A stretch of 64,000 nucleotides of DNA, from the NCBI RefSeq assembly GCF_004795255.1, contig NZ_SSBQ01000002.1:3057501-3121500 (forward strand), given 5' to 3'. Below the pieces are notes generated by a model, which did no database searches, had not been told where the DNA came from, and saw only the letters and a list, made by a program, of their open reading frames with translations. Below are positions 37,729 through 46,230 of this stretch, piece after piece. The stretch's first letter is position 1. The number at the start of each line of letters is the position of its first letter. Both the position numbers and the translations under genes were made by a program. This DNA comes from Streptomyces sp. RKND-216. Its GTDB lineage: Bacteria; Actinomycetota; Actinomycetes; Streptomycetales; Streptomycetaceae.

Positions 37729-37773
37729 GGGAAATCCGGGTGCGGGACGGCTGGAGGAGCGAGAGCCTGGGTC

Positions 37774-38622
37774 ATGGCCTGGACACTCTCGGACGACCTC
37801 GACGCCTTCCGTGCGCACGCCGGGGGCTTTCTGCGCGCCCGCCCGGACGTGAACACCACGACGCTCTCGGTCAGCAGCACGCTGGCCGCGCTCGGCATCG
37901 ACGTGTTCGGCGACCGGCCGCCGGTGTTCGGCTGGTGGCACGCGGCGGACGGGGAGGTGGCCGGGGCGTTCCTGCGTACTCCGCCCTACCCGGTGGCGCT
38001 GTCCGCGATGCCCGAGGAAGCCGCCGCCGCACTGCCCGCCGCGCTCGCCGGACGCGACCCGGCGCCCCCGGGCGTGAACGGCCCGGCAGCCGTGGCCGAG
38101 GTGTTCGCCGCCGCGTACCGCCGGGTCAACGGCGGCGACGTGCGCGTGCTGCGCCGCGAACGGCTGTTCCGGCTGGGGACGCTGCGCCCGCCGCAGCCCG
38201 CGCCGGCCGGCCGCGCCCGCACGGCCACCGCCGCCGACCGCGACCTGCTCGTCGCCTGGTGGGCCGCGTTCCGGCGCGACGCCGGGCTTCCGTCGTCGGG
38301 CGACGGGCGCATGATCGACGACCGGATCGGCGGCGGCCGGTTGATGCTGTGGGAGACCGGGCCGGACCCGGTCGCCATGGCCGCCATGGGCGCACCGGCC
38401 GCGGGCGCGGCACGCGTCGGACCGGTGTACACGCCGAAGGCGCAGCGCGGCCGGGGCTACGGCGGTGCCGTCACTGCGGCCCTCTCGCAGGCCGCGCTCG
38501 ACGCGGGCGCGCGAGAGGTCCTGCTCTTCACCGACCTCGCCAACCCCACCAGCAACGCCCTCTACCAGCGCCTCGGCTACCGCCCCCGCGGCGACTACAC
38601 CTCGTACGCGTTCGCACGGTGA
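37774..38622 (+). CDS. GNAT family N-acetyltransferase
   Basis: 282 residues. The C-terminal half holds the acetyl-CoA-binding motif A (VGPVYTPKAQRGRGYGGAVT) followed by ALSQAALDAGAREVLLFTDL and NPTSNALYQRLGYRP. The N-terminal half is a divergent GNAT-like or linker domain often seen in Streptomyces two-domain GNATs. Substrate unknown. ATG at 37774 is preceded by GGAGGAGCGAGAGCCTGGGTC, whose spacing is long. Confidence 0.88.
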   Translation: MAWTLSDDLDAFRAHAGGFLRARPDVNTTTLSVSSTLAALGIDVFGDRPPVFGWWHAADGEVAGAFLRTPPYPVALSAMPEEAAAALPAALAGRDPAPPGVNGPAAVAEVFAAAYRRVNGGDVRVLRRERLFRLGTLRPPQPAPAGRARTATAADRDLLVAWWAAFRRDAGLPSSGDGRMIDDRIGGGRLMLWETGPDPVAMAAMGAPAAGAARVGPVYTPKAQRGRGYGGAVTAALSQAALDAGAREVLLFTDLANPTSNALYQRLGYRPRGDYTSYAFAR

Positions 38623-38673
38623 CCGGCCACGGGATCGCCGCCGGGGGGATACCGGTGCGCGCCCGTCCGGGGG

Positions 38674-38760
38674 CTACAGGCGTTCCCGGAGGTGCACGGT
38701 GACGGTGCCGCCCTCGTGCTTGCCGAGTGTGCGGCGGAGGTCGGTCTTCACAGGCGGTCC
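38674..38760 (-). pseudogene. Possible C-terminal scrap of a DUF1905-like gene
   Basis: 28 codons read GPPVKTDLRRTLGKHEGGTV and then TVHLRERL before TAG. This is the pattern of the last strand and helix of DUF1905 proteins (LPVKxxVRxxxGxxxGDTV). No start or N-terminal part lies upstream. It is short, so chance similarity cannot be excluded. Confidence 0.35.
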
Positions 38761-38893
38761 GTGGCGGCCGTCCCGGGGAGCGCGCCGCTCCCCTCTGCGG
38801 TGACGGCCCCCGCTGCGAAAGTCATAGCCGACGACCCGTGGGCAGGGCACCCGCCCGGAGGTTACCGTCGGGTAGGACTGGGGAGGGCGACGC

Positions 38894-40474
38894 ATGACAG
38901 ACGTGCGGGAGCGTTCGTGGTGGGGTTGGGGACGGGCCGACCGTGCCCTGAGCGACGAGGAGTGCACCGCCCTGGGCGCGCAGTTGCCGGGGCTGCCGGA
39001 CGCGCCCCTGCCGGTGCCGCGCGTGGCCGGCCTCGACCTCCCGGCGCCCCGCGTCGCGCCGCCGCCCGCACTCGCCCACGCGGTGACCGACGCACCGCCC
39101 GACCGCGCCGGGCACACCTATGGCAAGGCGTACCGCGACGTCGTGCGCGCCCTGCACGGCGACCTCGCCGCCGCGCCCGACCTCGTGGCCTACCCGCGCA
39201 CCGAGCAGGAGATCGCCGACCTGCTGGACTGGGCGGGGCAGCACCGCGTCGCCGTCGTCCCGTACGGCGCGGGCAGCTCGGTGGTCGGCGGCACGGAGTA
39301 CCGGCCGGGAGACGGCGACCATGCGGGCGTGCTGTCGCTGGACCTGTCCGCGCTGGGCCGGGTGCTGGAGATCGACCGCGCCTCCCGCGCCGCCCGCGTC
39401 CAGGCCGGCGTGTACGGACCGGCGCTGGAGGAACAACTGCGCCCCGCGGGGCTGACGTTGCGGCACTTCCCGCAGAGCTTCGAGTTCTCCACCCTCGGCG
39501 GCTGGCTCGCCACCCGCGCCGGTGGCCACTACGCCACGCTGCACACGCGCATCGACGACTTCGTCGAGTCGATGCGCGTGCTCACCCCCGTCGGGGTGAA
39601 CGAGTCGTGGCGGCTGCCGGGTTCGGGAGCCGGGCCGTCCCCCGACCGCCTGTTCCTCGGCTCCGAGGGCACCCTCGGCGTCATCACCGAGGCGTGGCTG
39701 CGGCTCCAGGCCCGTCCCGTCCACAAGGCGTCGACCGCCGTACGGTTCGCCGGGTTCACCGCCGCGTGCGAGGCGGTGCGCGCCGTCGCGCAGTCCGGAC
39801 TGCACCCGGCCAACTGCCGCCTGCTCGACCCCGGCGAGGCGGCCCTCTCCGGTGCCGGGAAGGGCGGGGAGTGCGTGCTGGTGCTCGGTGTGGAGTCCGC
39901 GCACCACCCGGTGGACGGCCGGCTCGCCGAACTCGTCGCCCTGGCCCGCGATCACGGCGGCGCTCCCGCCGCCGACGAGGCGCAGGCGGAGGACGACGCC
40001 GTCGGCTCCTGGCGCAGTGCCTTCCTGCGCATGCCGTACCTGCGTGACGGACTCGCCCGGATGAGCGCGCTGACGGAGACCTTCGAGACCTCCTGCACCT
40101 GGGACCGCGCTGCCGGGCTGTACGAGGCGGTGCGCACGGAGGTGGGCGCGGCGGTGGAGAAGGTCACCGGCGCGCCCGGCACGGTCAACTGTCGCTTCAC
40201 GCACGTCTATCCGGACGGCCCGGCGATGTACTTCACGGTGATCGCCGCGGGCCGGCGCGGCTCGGAGGTCGCCATGTGGGACGAGGTGAAGACGGCCTCC
40301 CTGGAGGTTCTGGCCCGCCACCGGGCGACCGTGACCCACCACCACGCGGTCGGCCGCGACCACCGCCCGGCCTACGACCGCCAGCGCCCGGACCCCTTCG
40401 CGCTGGCGCTGCGCGCCGCGAAGTCCGCGCTCGACCCGCACGGCGTCCTCAACCCCGGCGTCCTGGTGCACTGA
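38894..40474 (+). CDS. FAD-binding oxidase, alkyl-DHAP synthase-like
   Basis: 526 residues. The FAD-binding type 4 (PCMH) domain has VAVVPYGAGSSVVGGTEYRP, TLRHFPQSFEFSTLGGWLAT and LFLGSEGTLGVITEAWLRL. The C-terminal FAD-oxidase domain ends RAAKSALDPHGVLNPGVLVH. HHHAVGRDH is the conserved His block of alkyldihydroxyacetone-phosphate synthases. ETFETSCTW fits this group. It could make ether-lipid-like bonds or oxidise a hydroxy acid; the assay is undefined. ATG 38894 has GGAG upstream. Confidence 0.9.
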   Translation: MTDVRERSWWGWGRADRALSDEECTALGAQLPGLPDAPLPVPRVAGLDLPAPRVAPPPALAHAVTDAPPDRAGHTYGKAYRDVVRALHGDLAAAPDLVAYPRTEQEIADLLDWAGQHRVAVVPYGAGSSVVGGTEYRPGDGDHAGVLSLDLSALGRVLEIDRASRAARVQAGVYGPALEEQLRPAGLTLRHFPQSFEFSTLGGWLATRAGGHYATLHTRIDDFVESMRVLTPVGVNESWRLPGSGAGPSPDRLFLGSEGTLGVITEAWLRLQARPVHKASTAVRFAGFTAACEAVRAVAQSGLHPANCRLLDPGEAALSGAGKGGECVLVLGVESAHHPVDGRLAELVALARDHGGAPAADEAQAEDDAVGSWRSAFLRMPYLRDGLARMSALTETFETSCTWDRAAGLYEAVRTEVGAAVEKVTGAPGTVNCRFTHVYPDGPAMYFTVIAAGRRGSEVAMWDEVKTASLEVLARHRATVTHHHAVGRDHRPAYDRQRPDPFALALRAAKSALDPHGVLNPGVLVH

Positions 40475-40487
40475 TCCCTGTCGGGGG

Positions 40488-40718
40488 TCAGTCGCCGACA
40501 GGAGGAAGCGGGTCGGAGACGTAGGTACCGAGTGCGGGCAACGTTTCGACCAAGCCCTGCTCGCGCAGCTCGCGGACGGCTCGACGTACCGTTCCGGCTG
40601 ACACGCCGTACTCGTCCGCGAGGTCGCGCTCGTTGGGCAGGCGCCCGCCGGGTGGAATCCTGCCGCTCCGGATCTGCGCGGTGAGTTCGGTGGCAATGCG
40701 GCGGTAGGCATACTCCAT
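40488..40718 (-). CDS. GntR-family HTH regulator without effector domain
   Basis: 76 residues, only the winged helix: YRRIATELTAQIRSGRIPPG, LPNERDLADEYGVSAGTVRR and AVRELREQGLVETLPALGTY. It lacks any UTRA/FCD ligand domain. It is the small Streptomyces type that acts as a minimal repressor. ATG at 40718 lies 57 bases from a near-perfect palindromic cluster (40735-40796), so self-regulation and control of the divergent small genes is likely (inference from position). Confidence 0.9.
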   Translation of the reverse strand: MEYAYRRIATELTAQIRSGRIPPGGRLPNERDLADEYGVSAGTVRRAVRELREQGLVETLPALGTYVSDPLPPVGD

Positions 40719-40734
40719 CGTTCGAATCTACGTG

Positions 40735-40796
40735 CGCAGTGTGCACCCCATGCACTGACGAGCACAGTGTGCGGACTGTGCACAGTGTGCACAGTC
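40735..40796. promoter_or_regulatory. GntR operator cluster
   Basis: A perfect palindrome at 40776-40796: arms ACTGTGCACA and TGTGCACAGT around a central G. Two further partial copies of GCACAGTGTGC-type sequence lie at about 40763-40773 and 40735-40747. The cluster is in the divergent gap between the GntR gene and the small rightward genes. Confidence 0.75.
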
Positions 40797-40882
40797 AGTA
40801 CCGTGAGGATCAGCAAGGACCCCGGCGACCGATGGAAGCGGTCCCGGGGCGTGGCCCTTCGTTGCTGAGGAGCGAACGACGT

Positions 40883-41093
40883 ATGAAGACTATCCCGGCA
40901 CGCGTTGGCGCGTGTGTATCCGCCCACGGGACGGCACCGGCTGAGGATCGCGGAACCGCGGCCCGGGGGTCGCCACGCCCGGCGTGGTGTACGGGTCGGC
41001 GCCTGGCAGCGCCGCATCGTGCTGCTGCTCGCCGTGCACTACGGTCTCGACCTCGACACCCGCGACATCCACGCGCGGGGAGTGGCGTGGTGA
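40883..41093 (+). pseudogene. Small Streptomyces protein gene, apparent frame break near the start
   Basis: ATG at 40883 has a fine ribosome site (GAGGAG, ten bases upstream), but its frame soon loses coding bias. The frame offset by one base reads RVYPPTGRHRLRI and then WQRRIVLLLAVHYGLDLDTR and DIHARGVAW, with strong bias, to TGA 41093. That tail (GLDLDTRDIHARGV) is conserved in small Streptomyces proteins. If TTG at 40905 is the real start the gene is intact (62 codons). Its stop overlaps the next GTG by four bases. The function is unknown. Confidence 0.5.
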
Positions 41094-41414
41094 CCGGCGA
41101 ACCCCGGCGGGCGGTATGCCGGCTGCTGCCTTGGGACTCCCCGGAGGCCAAGCCCGCCTACCTGGTGACCGACGACCCCCGAGGGGATGCTCTCGCTGCT
41201 TGCCGACGGCATCGAGGACTCCCAGATCGACACGGCGCGGCGCGTGCTGTCCCATGCCCGGGAGATGCTCGCGGACGAACGGGTCCGCATGACCGGTGGC
41301 GAGTACGCGTTCGTGGCCCGGCGGTTGGCGGAGTGCGTGCACGACCTGCTGCGGATCGTCGCCTCGCGCGGGGCGCGGCTGGGGATCGAGGAGTTGCCGG
41401 TGCGCGGCTCCTGA
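41090..41414 (+). pseudogene. Small CRLLPW-type protein gene with a one-base frame break
   Basis: GTG at 41090 (GTGA overlap) opens MTGEPRRAVCRLLPWDSPEA and runs to TDDPRG. Coding bias then moves to the frame starting MLSLLADGIEDSQIDTARRV (41187), ending LRIVASRGARLGIEEL at 41414. Removing one C from the C5 run at about 41176-41181 restores TDDPEGMLSLLADGIE, exactly the expected junction. It could be a sequencing error or a real mutation. It is a small cytoplasmic Streptomyces family with CRLLPW near the N-terminus; function unknown. It is probably in an operon with the preceding small gene under the GntR operator. Confidence 0.6.
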
Positions 41415-41461
41415 ACTCCCCTGCACTCCCCTGGACTCCTCGCCTGCCCGGTGGGGGGCGG

Positions 41462-42439
41462 TCAGGTGCAGAAGATGAACCAGCAGTCGTCGTAGTCGTC
41501 GTCCGGGGGTTCCGGGTTCTCGTCCTGCGGCGGGGTCGGCTGCGGCTGGGTGGGCTCGGGTTCCGGCTCCGCGGGCGTCGTGGGGGCGGGGTCGGTCGGC
41601 TCCGGCTGGACGCTGCCGACCACCTCGGTCGGCTCCTCCTCCGGCTCCTTCGACTCCTTCTCGTCCTTCGGCTCGTCGCTCTCCTCCGCGCTCGCGGAGG
41701 CTGAGGGGTCCGAGTCGGGGCTGCGGGAGGCGTCCGCCGAGGAGGAGTCGGGGGACGCCTCGTCGTCGGGCTCCTGCGTCTCGGTGCCGTTCGCGCCGAC
41801 GGCCTGCGGGTCCGGGCTGGAGGCGGTGGGTGCGCTCCAGGGGAGCGACGGGTTGCCGACCTCGGTGACGGCCAGGCCCAGCAGCACCGTGCCCAGGCAG
41901 GCGGCGAGGACCACCAGGCGCTTGCCGTGGCCCTTGCGGGCGCGCCGACCGCGGGAGCGGCGTGCGCTGCGGCCGCCCGGGGCGGGGGTTTCCGCGTCGC
42001 GCGCCTCGGGTTCGGCGCGTTCTTCGGCGGGGGCGGCGGAGGGGACGGGCTCTGCCCGTTCCGGGCGGCGCCGGGAAGGGGCGTTGAGGTCCTGCGGCGG
42101 CTCCTGGTGGAACGCCTGTGCGCGATAGGCCGATTGACCGGGCCCGCCCGGCGCCGGTCCGCCCGGCCGGGGGTGCCCCTGTACGTGGTGACCTGGCCCG
42201 GGGTGCCCGTGTCCGGGTTGGCCCGTGGGTGCCGGGCCGCCGCGCTGCGGGGGGCCGTACTGCTGCGACGGGCCTGCGTGGCCTCGGGGAGCAGCATGGC
42301 CGGGGTGCGGCGTGTGGGGTGCGGGATGGCCGACGTAGGGGGTTCCGGGTGCAGGGGTGAGGTACCCGGCCGGGACTCCGCATCCCGGACAGGCCAGGGC
42401 GCCGTTGAGGTGCCTGCGGCACGTGGGGCAGTAGTCCAT
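41462..42439 (-). CDS. Zinc-ribbon, single-pass membrane protein with long acidic tail (SCO2400-like)
   Basis: 325 residues. MDYCPTCRRHLNGALACPGC supplies four cysteines (CxxC...CxxC) of a zinc ribbon. A Pro/Gly/His-rich stretch follows, then a basic patch (RSARRSRGRRARKGHGKR), one membrane helix (LVVLAACLGTVLLGLAVTEV) and ~130 residues rich in Glu, Pro, Asp and Ser that would lie outside. It ends DDDYDDCWFIFCT. ATG at 42439 gives the conserved MDYC start. The family is Streptomyces-specific and of unknown role. The zinc ribbon would be cytoplasmic. Confidence 0.8.
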   Translation of the reverse strand: MDYCPTCRRHLNGALACPGCGVPAGYLTPAPGTPYVGHPAPHTPHPGHAAPRGHAGPSQQYGPPQRGGPAPTGQPGHGHPGPGHHVQGHPRPGGPAPGGPGQSAYRAQAFHQEPPQDLNAPSRRRPERAEPVPSAAPAEERAEPEARDAETPAPGGRSARRSRGRRARKGHGKRLVVLAACLGTVLLGLAVTEVGNPSLPWSAPTASSPDPQAVGANGTETQEPDDEASPDSSSADASRSPDSDPSASASAEESDEPKDEKESKEPEEEPTEVVGSVQPEPTDPAPTTPAEPEPEPTQPQPTPPQDENPEPPDDDYDDCWFIFCT

Positions 42440-42549
42440 GGCGTGCGGAAGGCTATGCGGAGGCACCGCGAGGTGTAACCGGGGTTCTGTGAGGGTCCTG
42501 TGCCGATACGTTGACGTGTTCACGGCGACGGGCGGTCGGTCCCGGTTGT

Positions 42550-42579
42550 GCCCCCTCTGTGCGGGTGCGCAGAGGGGGC
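42550..42579 (-). terminator. Terminator downstream of the GH16 glucanase gene
   Basis: GCCCCCTCTG and CAGAGGGGGC, 10-bp arms that can extend inward, about 90 bases after the stop. Confidence 0.65.
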
Positions 42580-42668
42580 GGGTCGCGCCCCGGGGCCCGG
42601 GGAGGTCACTGTCGGGGCGCGCCCCGGATCGGCGGCCGGCGGTCGGTCCGACGGCCGGGGCGGGTGGG

Positions 42669-44000
42669 TCAGACGGGTGCGTTCCATTTCTGGTTCGCCG
42701 TGCCTGTGCACGTCCAGATCTGGAGCCGGGTGCCGTTGGCGGAGTTGTTGTCGGTGACGTCCAGGCACTTGTCCGCCTGCGGGTTGACGATGTCCCGCGC
42801 GCCGGTCACCACCCATTGCTGCGCGGCGCTGCCGTTGCACGTCCACAGCTGGACCCTCGTGCCGTCGGCGGTGCTGCCGGAGTCCACGTCCAGGCACTTG
42901 CCGAGCGCACGAATCGTGCCGTCGGAGGCGACGGTCCAGTGCTGCGCGGCGTTGCCGTTGCAGTCGTGGAGCTGCACGGGTGTGCCGTCGGCGGTGCCGG
43001 CGTTGGCGACGTCCACGCACTTCCCGGCGAGCCCGGTGATCTGTCCGCTAGGGCCCGTACCACCGCCCTCGCCGGAGGTCACCCGGACGTAGTCGACGAC
43101 GAGCTGCTGCGGGAAGACGGTGCTGCCGTCGGGGTCGCCGGGCCAGTAGCCGCCCACGGCGAGGTTGAGGATGAGGAAGAACGGCTTGTCGAACACCCAG
43201 TCCCGGCCGCCGAGGTCGGCGGGCGTACGGGTCTGGTAGACGTTGCCGTCCACGGACCAGGTGATGCGGTTCGGCGACCAGTCCACGGCGAAGGTGTGGA
43301 AGGCGTCGGCGAACTGCTGCCCGCCGGGCAGGGTGTACGCGGCGCCGATGCCGCCAGAACCGGAGTAGCCGGGGCCGTGGAGTGTGCCGTGCACGGTGCT
43401 GGGCTCGAAACCGACGTTCTCCATGACGTCGATCTCGCCGCTGGCCGGCCAGCCGATGTCGCCGATGTCGTTGCCGAGCATCCAGAACGCCGGCCACATG
43501 CCCTGGCCGCGCGGCACCTTCAGCCGGGCCTCGACGTGGCCGTAGGTGGTGGTGAACTTGCCCGAGGTGTTGAGGCGGGACGAGGTGTACTCGCAACGCC
43601 CGTACCAGCACTGGTAGTTGCCCGGGTTCTCCTTGCGGGCGGTGATGACCAGGTTGCCGTTGCCGTCCAGGGCGGCGTTGTCGTTGCCGGGCGTGTACCA
43701 CTGGCGTTCGTGGTTGTTGACGTTGTCGCCGGTCTCGATGTGCCACCGGGACCCGTCGACGGCCGCACCGGCGGGTCCGTCGAAGTTGTCCTCGAACAGC
43801 ACCGCGCGGGGGGCGTCGGCCTGCGCGGCCTGTCCCTGCGGGGCGGTGGCGGTGTGGTCCGGGTGGTCGGGGGCGGGTGCGGCGGCGCCGGGCACGGCGG
43901 CCGTCCAGCCCAGCGTGGCGGCCAGGCCGACCGCCAGCAGGGCGCTGCGGCGGCGTCGCCGGGTGGTGGAGTGCGGGTGGTGGGGGTGTCTGTGCGGCAT
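42669..44000 (-). CDS. Secreted GH16 endo-beta-1,3-glucanase with ricin-type (CBM13) domain
   Basis: 443 residues. A signal peptide (TTRRRRRSALLAVGLAATLG...AAA) suggests export, with the Arg-rich start possibly Tat. The GH16 domain covers roughly 65-310, with the catalytic motif SGEIDVMENVG (Glu189 nucleophile, Glu194 acid/base) and FHTFAVDWSPNRITW. The C-terminal ~125 residues form a beta-trefoil with repeated CLDV and QxW elements (GKCVDVANAGTADG, GKCLDVDSG, DKCLDVTDN). It hydrolyses laminarin or fungal beta-1,3-glucan. ATG at 44000 follows GACGAGG; GTG at 44009 is alternative. A LacI-type palindrome lies 105 bases upstream. Confidence 0.95.
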   Translation of the reverse strand: MPHRHPHHPHSTTRRRRRSALLAVGLAATLGWTAAVPGAAAPAPDHPDHTATAPQGQAAQADAPRAVLFEDNFDGPAGAAVDGSRWHIETGDNVNNHERQWYTPGNDNAALDGNGNLVITARKENPGNYQCWYGRCEYTSSRLNTSGKFTTTYGHVEARLKVPRGQGMWPAFWMLGNDIGDIGWPASGEIDVMENVGFEPSTVHGTLHGPGYSGSGGIGAAYTLPGGQQFADAFHTFAVDWSPNRITWSVDGNVYQTRTPADLGGRDWVFDKPFFLILNLAVGGYWPGDPDGSTVFPQQLVVDYVRVTSGEGGGTGPSGQITGLAGKCVDVANAGTADGTPVQLHDCNGNAAQHWTVASDGTIRALGKCLDVDSGSTADGTRVQLWTCNGSAAQQWVVTGARDIVNPQADKCLDVTDNNSANGTRLQIWTCTGTANQKWNAPV

Positions 44001-44104
44001 CGCGGTCACCTCGTCGCTTGGGGGAGCGAACTCGGCCCTGTACGGGCGGGATTGGTCCGTACCTCTGACGCCACGAGTGAAGCGGTCGAGAATGTCCGCG
44101 TCAA

Positions 44105-44116
44105 GAGAGCGCTCTC
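44105..44116. promoter_or_regulatory. LacI-type operator GAGAGCGCTCTC upstream of the glucanase gene
   Basis: A perfect 12-bp palindrome with central CG, like the GAGCGCTC core of LacI-family (CebR-type) sugar repressor sites in actinobacteria. It sits 105 bases before the glucanase ATG and overlaps the sortase stop codon by two bases. Confidence 0.65.
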
Positions 44117-44900
44117 ACTCGCTCTGGTGGACCGTCCTTCGGACGTCGGTGAGGTGCGCGAAGACCACGACGTTGCCGCTGTACTCCCCGGCCTCCTCGT
44201 CGAACCTCCCGCCGCAGGTGATCAGCCGCAACTCCGGCCGTGCGGACGAGCCGTAGACCTCGGCGTCGGGGAAGTGCGCCCCGTCGTAGACCTCCACGGC
44301 GTCGATGGTGAAGACGGCGGTGAAGCCGTCCCGCCGCTCGACCTCCACCTCCGCGCCCTTGCGCAGCGCGCCCAAGCCGTAGAAGACGGCCGGGCCGTCG
44401 GCGGTGTCGACGTGCCCCGCGACGATTGCGGTGCCCACGGCGCCCGGCGGCGTGCCGTCCGCATACCACCCGGCGAGGTTCGCGTCCCGCGGAGGCGGCG
44501 CCTCCAGACTCCCGCCGTCGTGCAGGCCCAGGCGGGTGAACGGGGCGGAGACGCCGATCGACGGGATGCGGACGCGCAGCGGGTCGGAGGCGCGCGGGCC
44601 GGATCGGGAGCGCTCGGGGCGGAGGCTCTCCCGTCCGCCGGTCTCCCGTCCGTTCGTGTCCCGTCCGTTCGTGTCCGCTTCGGACAGCGTCGGGGCAGGC
44701 GTCTCGGGGCCGGGGAGGGCGCGGGGGGCGTCGCGGGCGAATCCCGCCTCGGCGGGCGGCTGCGGTGGGGCCTGCCCGCCGGTGCCGTGGTCGAAGAGCC
44801 AGACGGCGGCACAGGCGGAGGCGGCGACGAGTGTCGAGACGCACGTCTCCACGCCGCGACCGCGGCGACGTGGGCGTGATGCCGCAGTCGGACCCGCCAT
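44115..44900 (-). CDS. Class E/F sortase (transpeptidase)
   Basis: 261 residues. One N-terminal membrane helix, a Pro/Gly/Arg-rich linker, then the sortase barrel: LRVRIPSIGVSAPFTRLG, catalytic His in GTAIVAGHVDTADGPAVFYG, catalytic Cys in LRLITCGGRFD, and a C-terminal Arg-containing strand NVVVFAHLTDVRR. ATG at 44900 has GAGGAGG at good spacing; ATG 44915 lies within that region. It cuts a sorting signal and joins the protein to peptidoglycan or another amine. The gene immediately upstream on the same strand (45032-45904) encodes a surface protein with a C-terminal helix and Arg tail, its likely substrate. Confidence 0.92.
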   Translation of the reverse strand: MAGPTAASRPRRRGRGVETCVSTLVAASACAAVWLFDHGTGGQAPPQPPAEAGFARDAPRALPGPETPAPTLSEADTNGRDTNGRETGGRESLRPERSRSGPRASDPLRVRIPSIGVSAPFTRLGLHDGGSLEAPPPRDANLAGWYADGTPPGAVGTAIVAGHVDTADGPAVFYGLGALRKGAEVEVERRDGFTAVFTIDAVEVYDGAHFPDAEVYGSSARPELRLITCGGRFDEEAGEYSGNVVVFAHLTDVRRTVHQSE

Positions 44901-45031
44901 CGGACCTCCTCGCATGCGGGTACCCGTACGAGTACGGGGGCGGGGCGAGCGTCACGGCGGTGCGGGTGCGGACATCGCCGGGCGACGTCCGCACCCGCAC
45001 GCCGGAACGGCATGCCGTGGGTCTGCCCGGG

Positions 45032-45904
45032 TCAGCCGTCCAGCCTGCGGTGGCGACGGCGCAGGTAGAGCGCACCGCCGGCCGCGGCCACCAGGGCGAG
45101 GGAGCCGCCGGTCAGCATGGCGGAGTCCACGCCCGCTCCTGCGCCGCCGACTCCGGTGTGGACGCGGCCGTGCGGCATCTTCCCCTGCTGGTCGTGTCGC
45201 CAGTCCTGCCGGTCGTGGTGGCCGTCCTTGTCGTGCTTGTCCCAGCCGTCCCCGTGGTGGCCCCCCTCGCCGCGGTGGTCGCCGTTCTTGTCGGACGGGT
45301 CGCCGCCGTCCCCAGGCCACTCCTTCCAGCCCTCGCCCTCGGGCCAGGAGTCCGCGGCACCGGAGCCCTCCGGCGCGCCGTCCTTCGGAGCGCCCTCGTC
45401 GGACCACTCCTTCCAGTCCTCGCCCTCCGGCCACTCGTCGCCGGCCTTCGCCTCGGCGCTGCCCGTTGCGGGCTGCCGCTCACCGGCACGGTGGTGCTTC
45501 GCGTCCCCGGCCGTGTGCTTCGCGGGCCCGACCACGACCGTGCCGGCGAGTTTTCTCCCGTCCGTGCAGGAGCCGCCGATCGCGTACCGGCCCGGCTTGG
45601 TGTCGCGCGTGACGCGCAGCTCGCCCTTCGCCGTCCGGGCCTCCGCGTCCCTCGGCTCCAGCCCGAGGATTCCGGCGCCCAGTGCACTGGCGTCCACCCC
45701 GGCGCTCCCGCCGGGCCCGCAGGCGTCCGTCGACAACGTGACCGTGCCGCCCGGGCGTGCCGTGCCCGGGTCGACCCTGATGTCGCCGTCGTCGCCGGCG
45801 GCGAAGGCGGTCGTGGCGGTTATGCCGACGACGGCCACGGACAGCGCCGCGCCGGAGAGCCGCCGAGCGGCTCTCGGCCGGCGCGGCGTGGAAAACGCAC
45901 GCAT
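45032..45904 (-). CDS. Secreted surface protein, probable sortase substrate
   Basis: 290 residues. Signal peptide (MRAFSTPRRPRAARRLSGAA, core ALSVAVVGITATTAFA). An Ig-like/beta domain follows (VDPGTARPGGTVTLSTDACG...YAIGGSCTDGRKLAGTVVV), then a charged low-complexity region containing two WPEGE(D/G)WKEW repeats and His/Asp-rich sequence. The end is a sorting-signal shape: VHTGVGGAGAGVDSAM, hydrophobic LTGGSLALVAAAGGALYL, then RRRHRRLDG. No LPxTG or LAxTG is present; HTG is the nearest match. ATG at 45904 follows GGAGG. It lies 131 bases upstream of the sortase gene. Confidence 0.85.
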   Translation of the reverse strand: MRAFSTPRRPRAARRLSGAALSVAVVGITATTAFAAGDDGDIRVDPGTARPGGTVTLSTDACGPGGSAGVDASALGAGILGLEPRDAEARTAKGELRVTRDTKPGRYAIGGSCTDGRKLAGTVVVGPAKHTAGDAKHHRAGERQPATGSAEAKAGDEWPEGEDWKEWSDEGAPKDGAPEGSGAADSWPEGEGWKEWPGDGGDPSDKNGDHRGEGGHHGDGWDKHDKDGHHDRQDWRHDQQGKMPHGRVHTGVGGAGAGVDSAMLTGGSLALVAAAGGALYLRRRHRRLDG

Positions 45905-46230
45905 GAACGAACCTCCGACGATGGCGGGGTGTGCGGCGCGCGGCTGCGCCGCCGTACTCCCGGGACGCCCCGCGTCCGCATCCGAGCCAAGTCGCATCCC
46001 CCCGGCTCCGCGCTCCGGGCGGTTCACCGCGTCGTCGGCGCAGGTGGGCGGTGCGGCTCGTGGACGTTGCTCCATGCGGCGGACGGTGGGCGCAACGGTG
46101 CCCCGGCGGCGGGGCCGGGCGGGCAGGGCCAGGGGGGCGTACGGGTGAACTCCGGGCCCGTACCCCCTTGTGGGTGACACGGCTGATCCGGGCGGGTGAC
46201 TTCGGGACGGTGGGCCTCGTTGTCTCTGGC

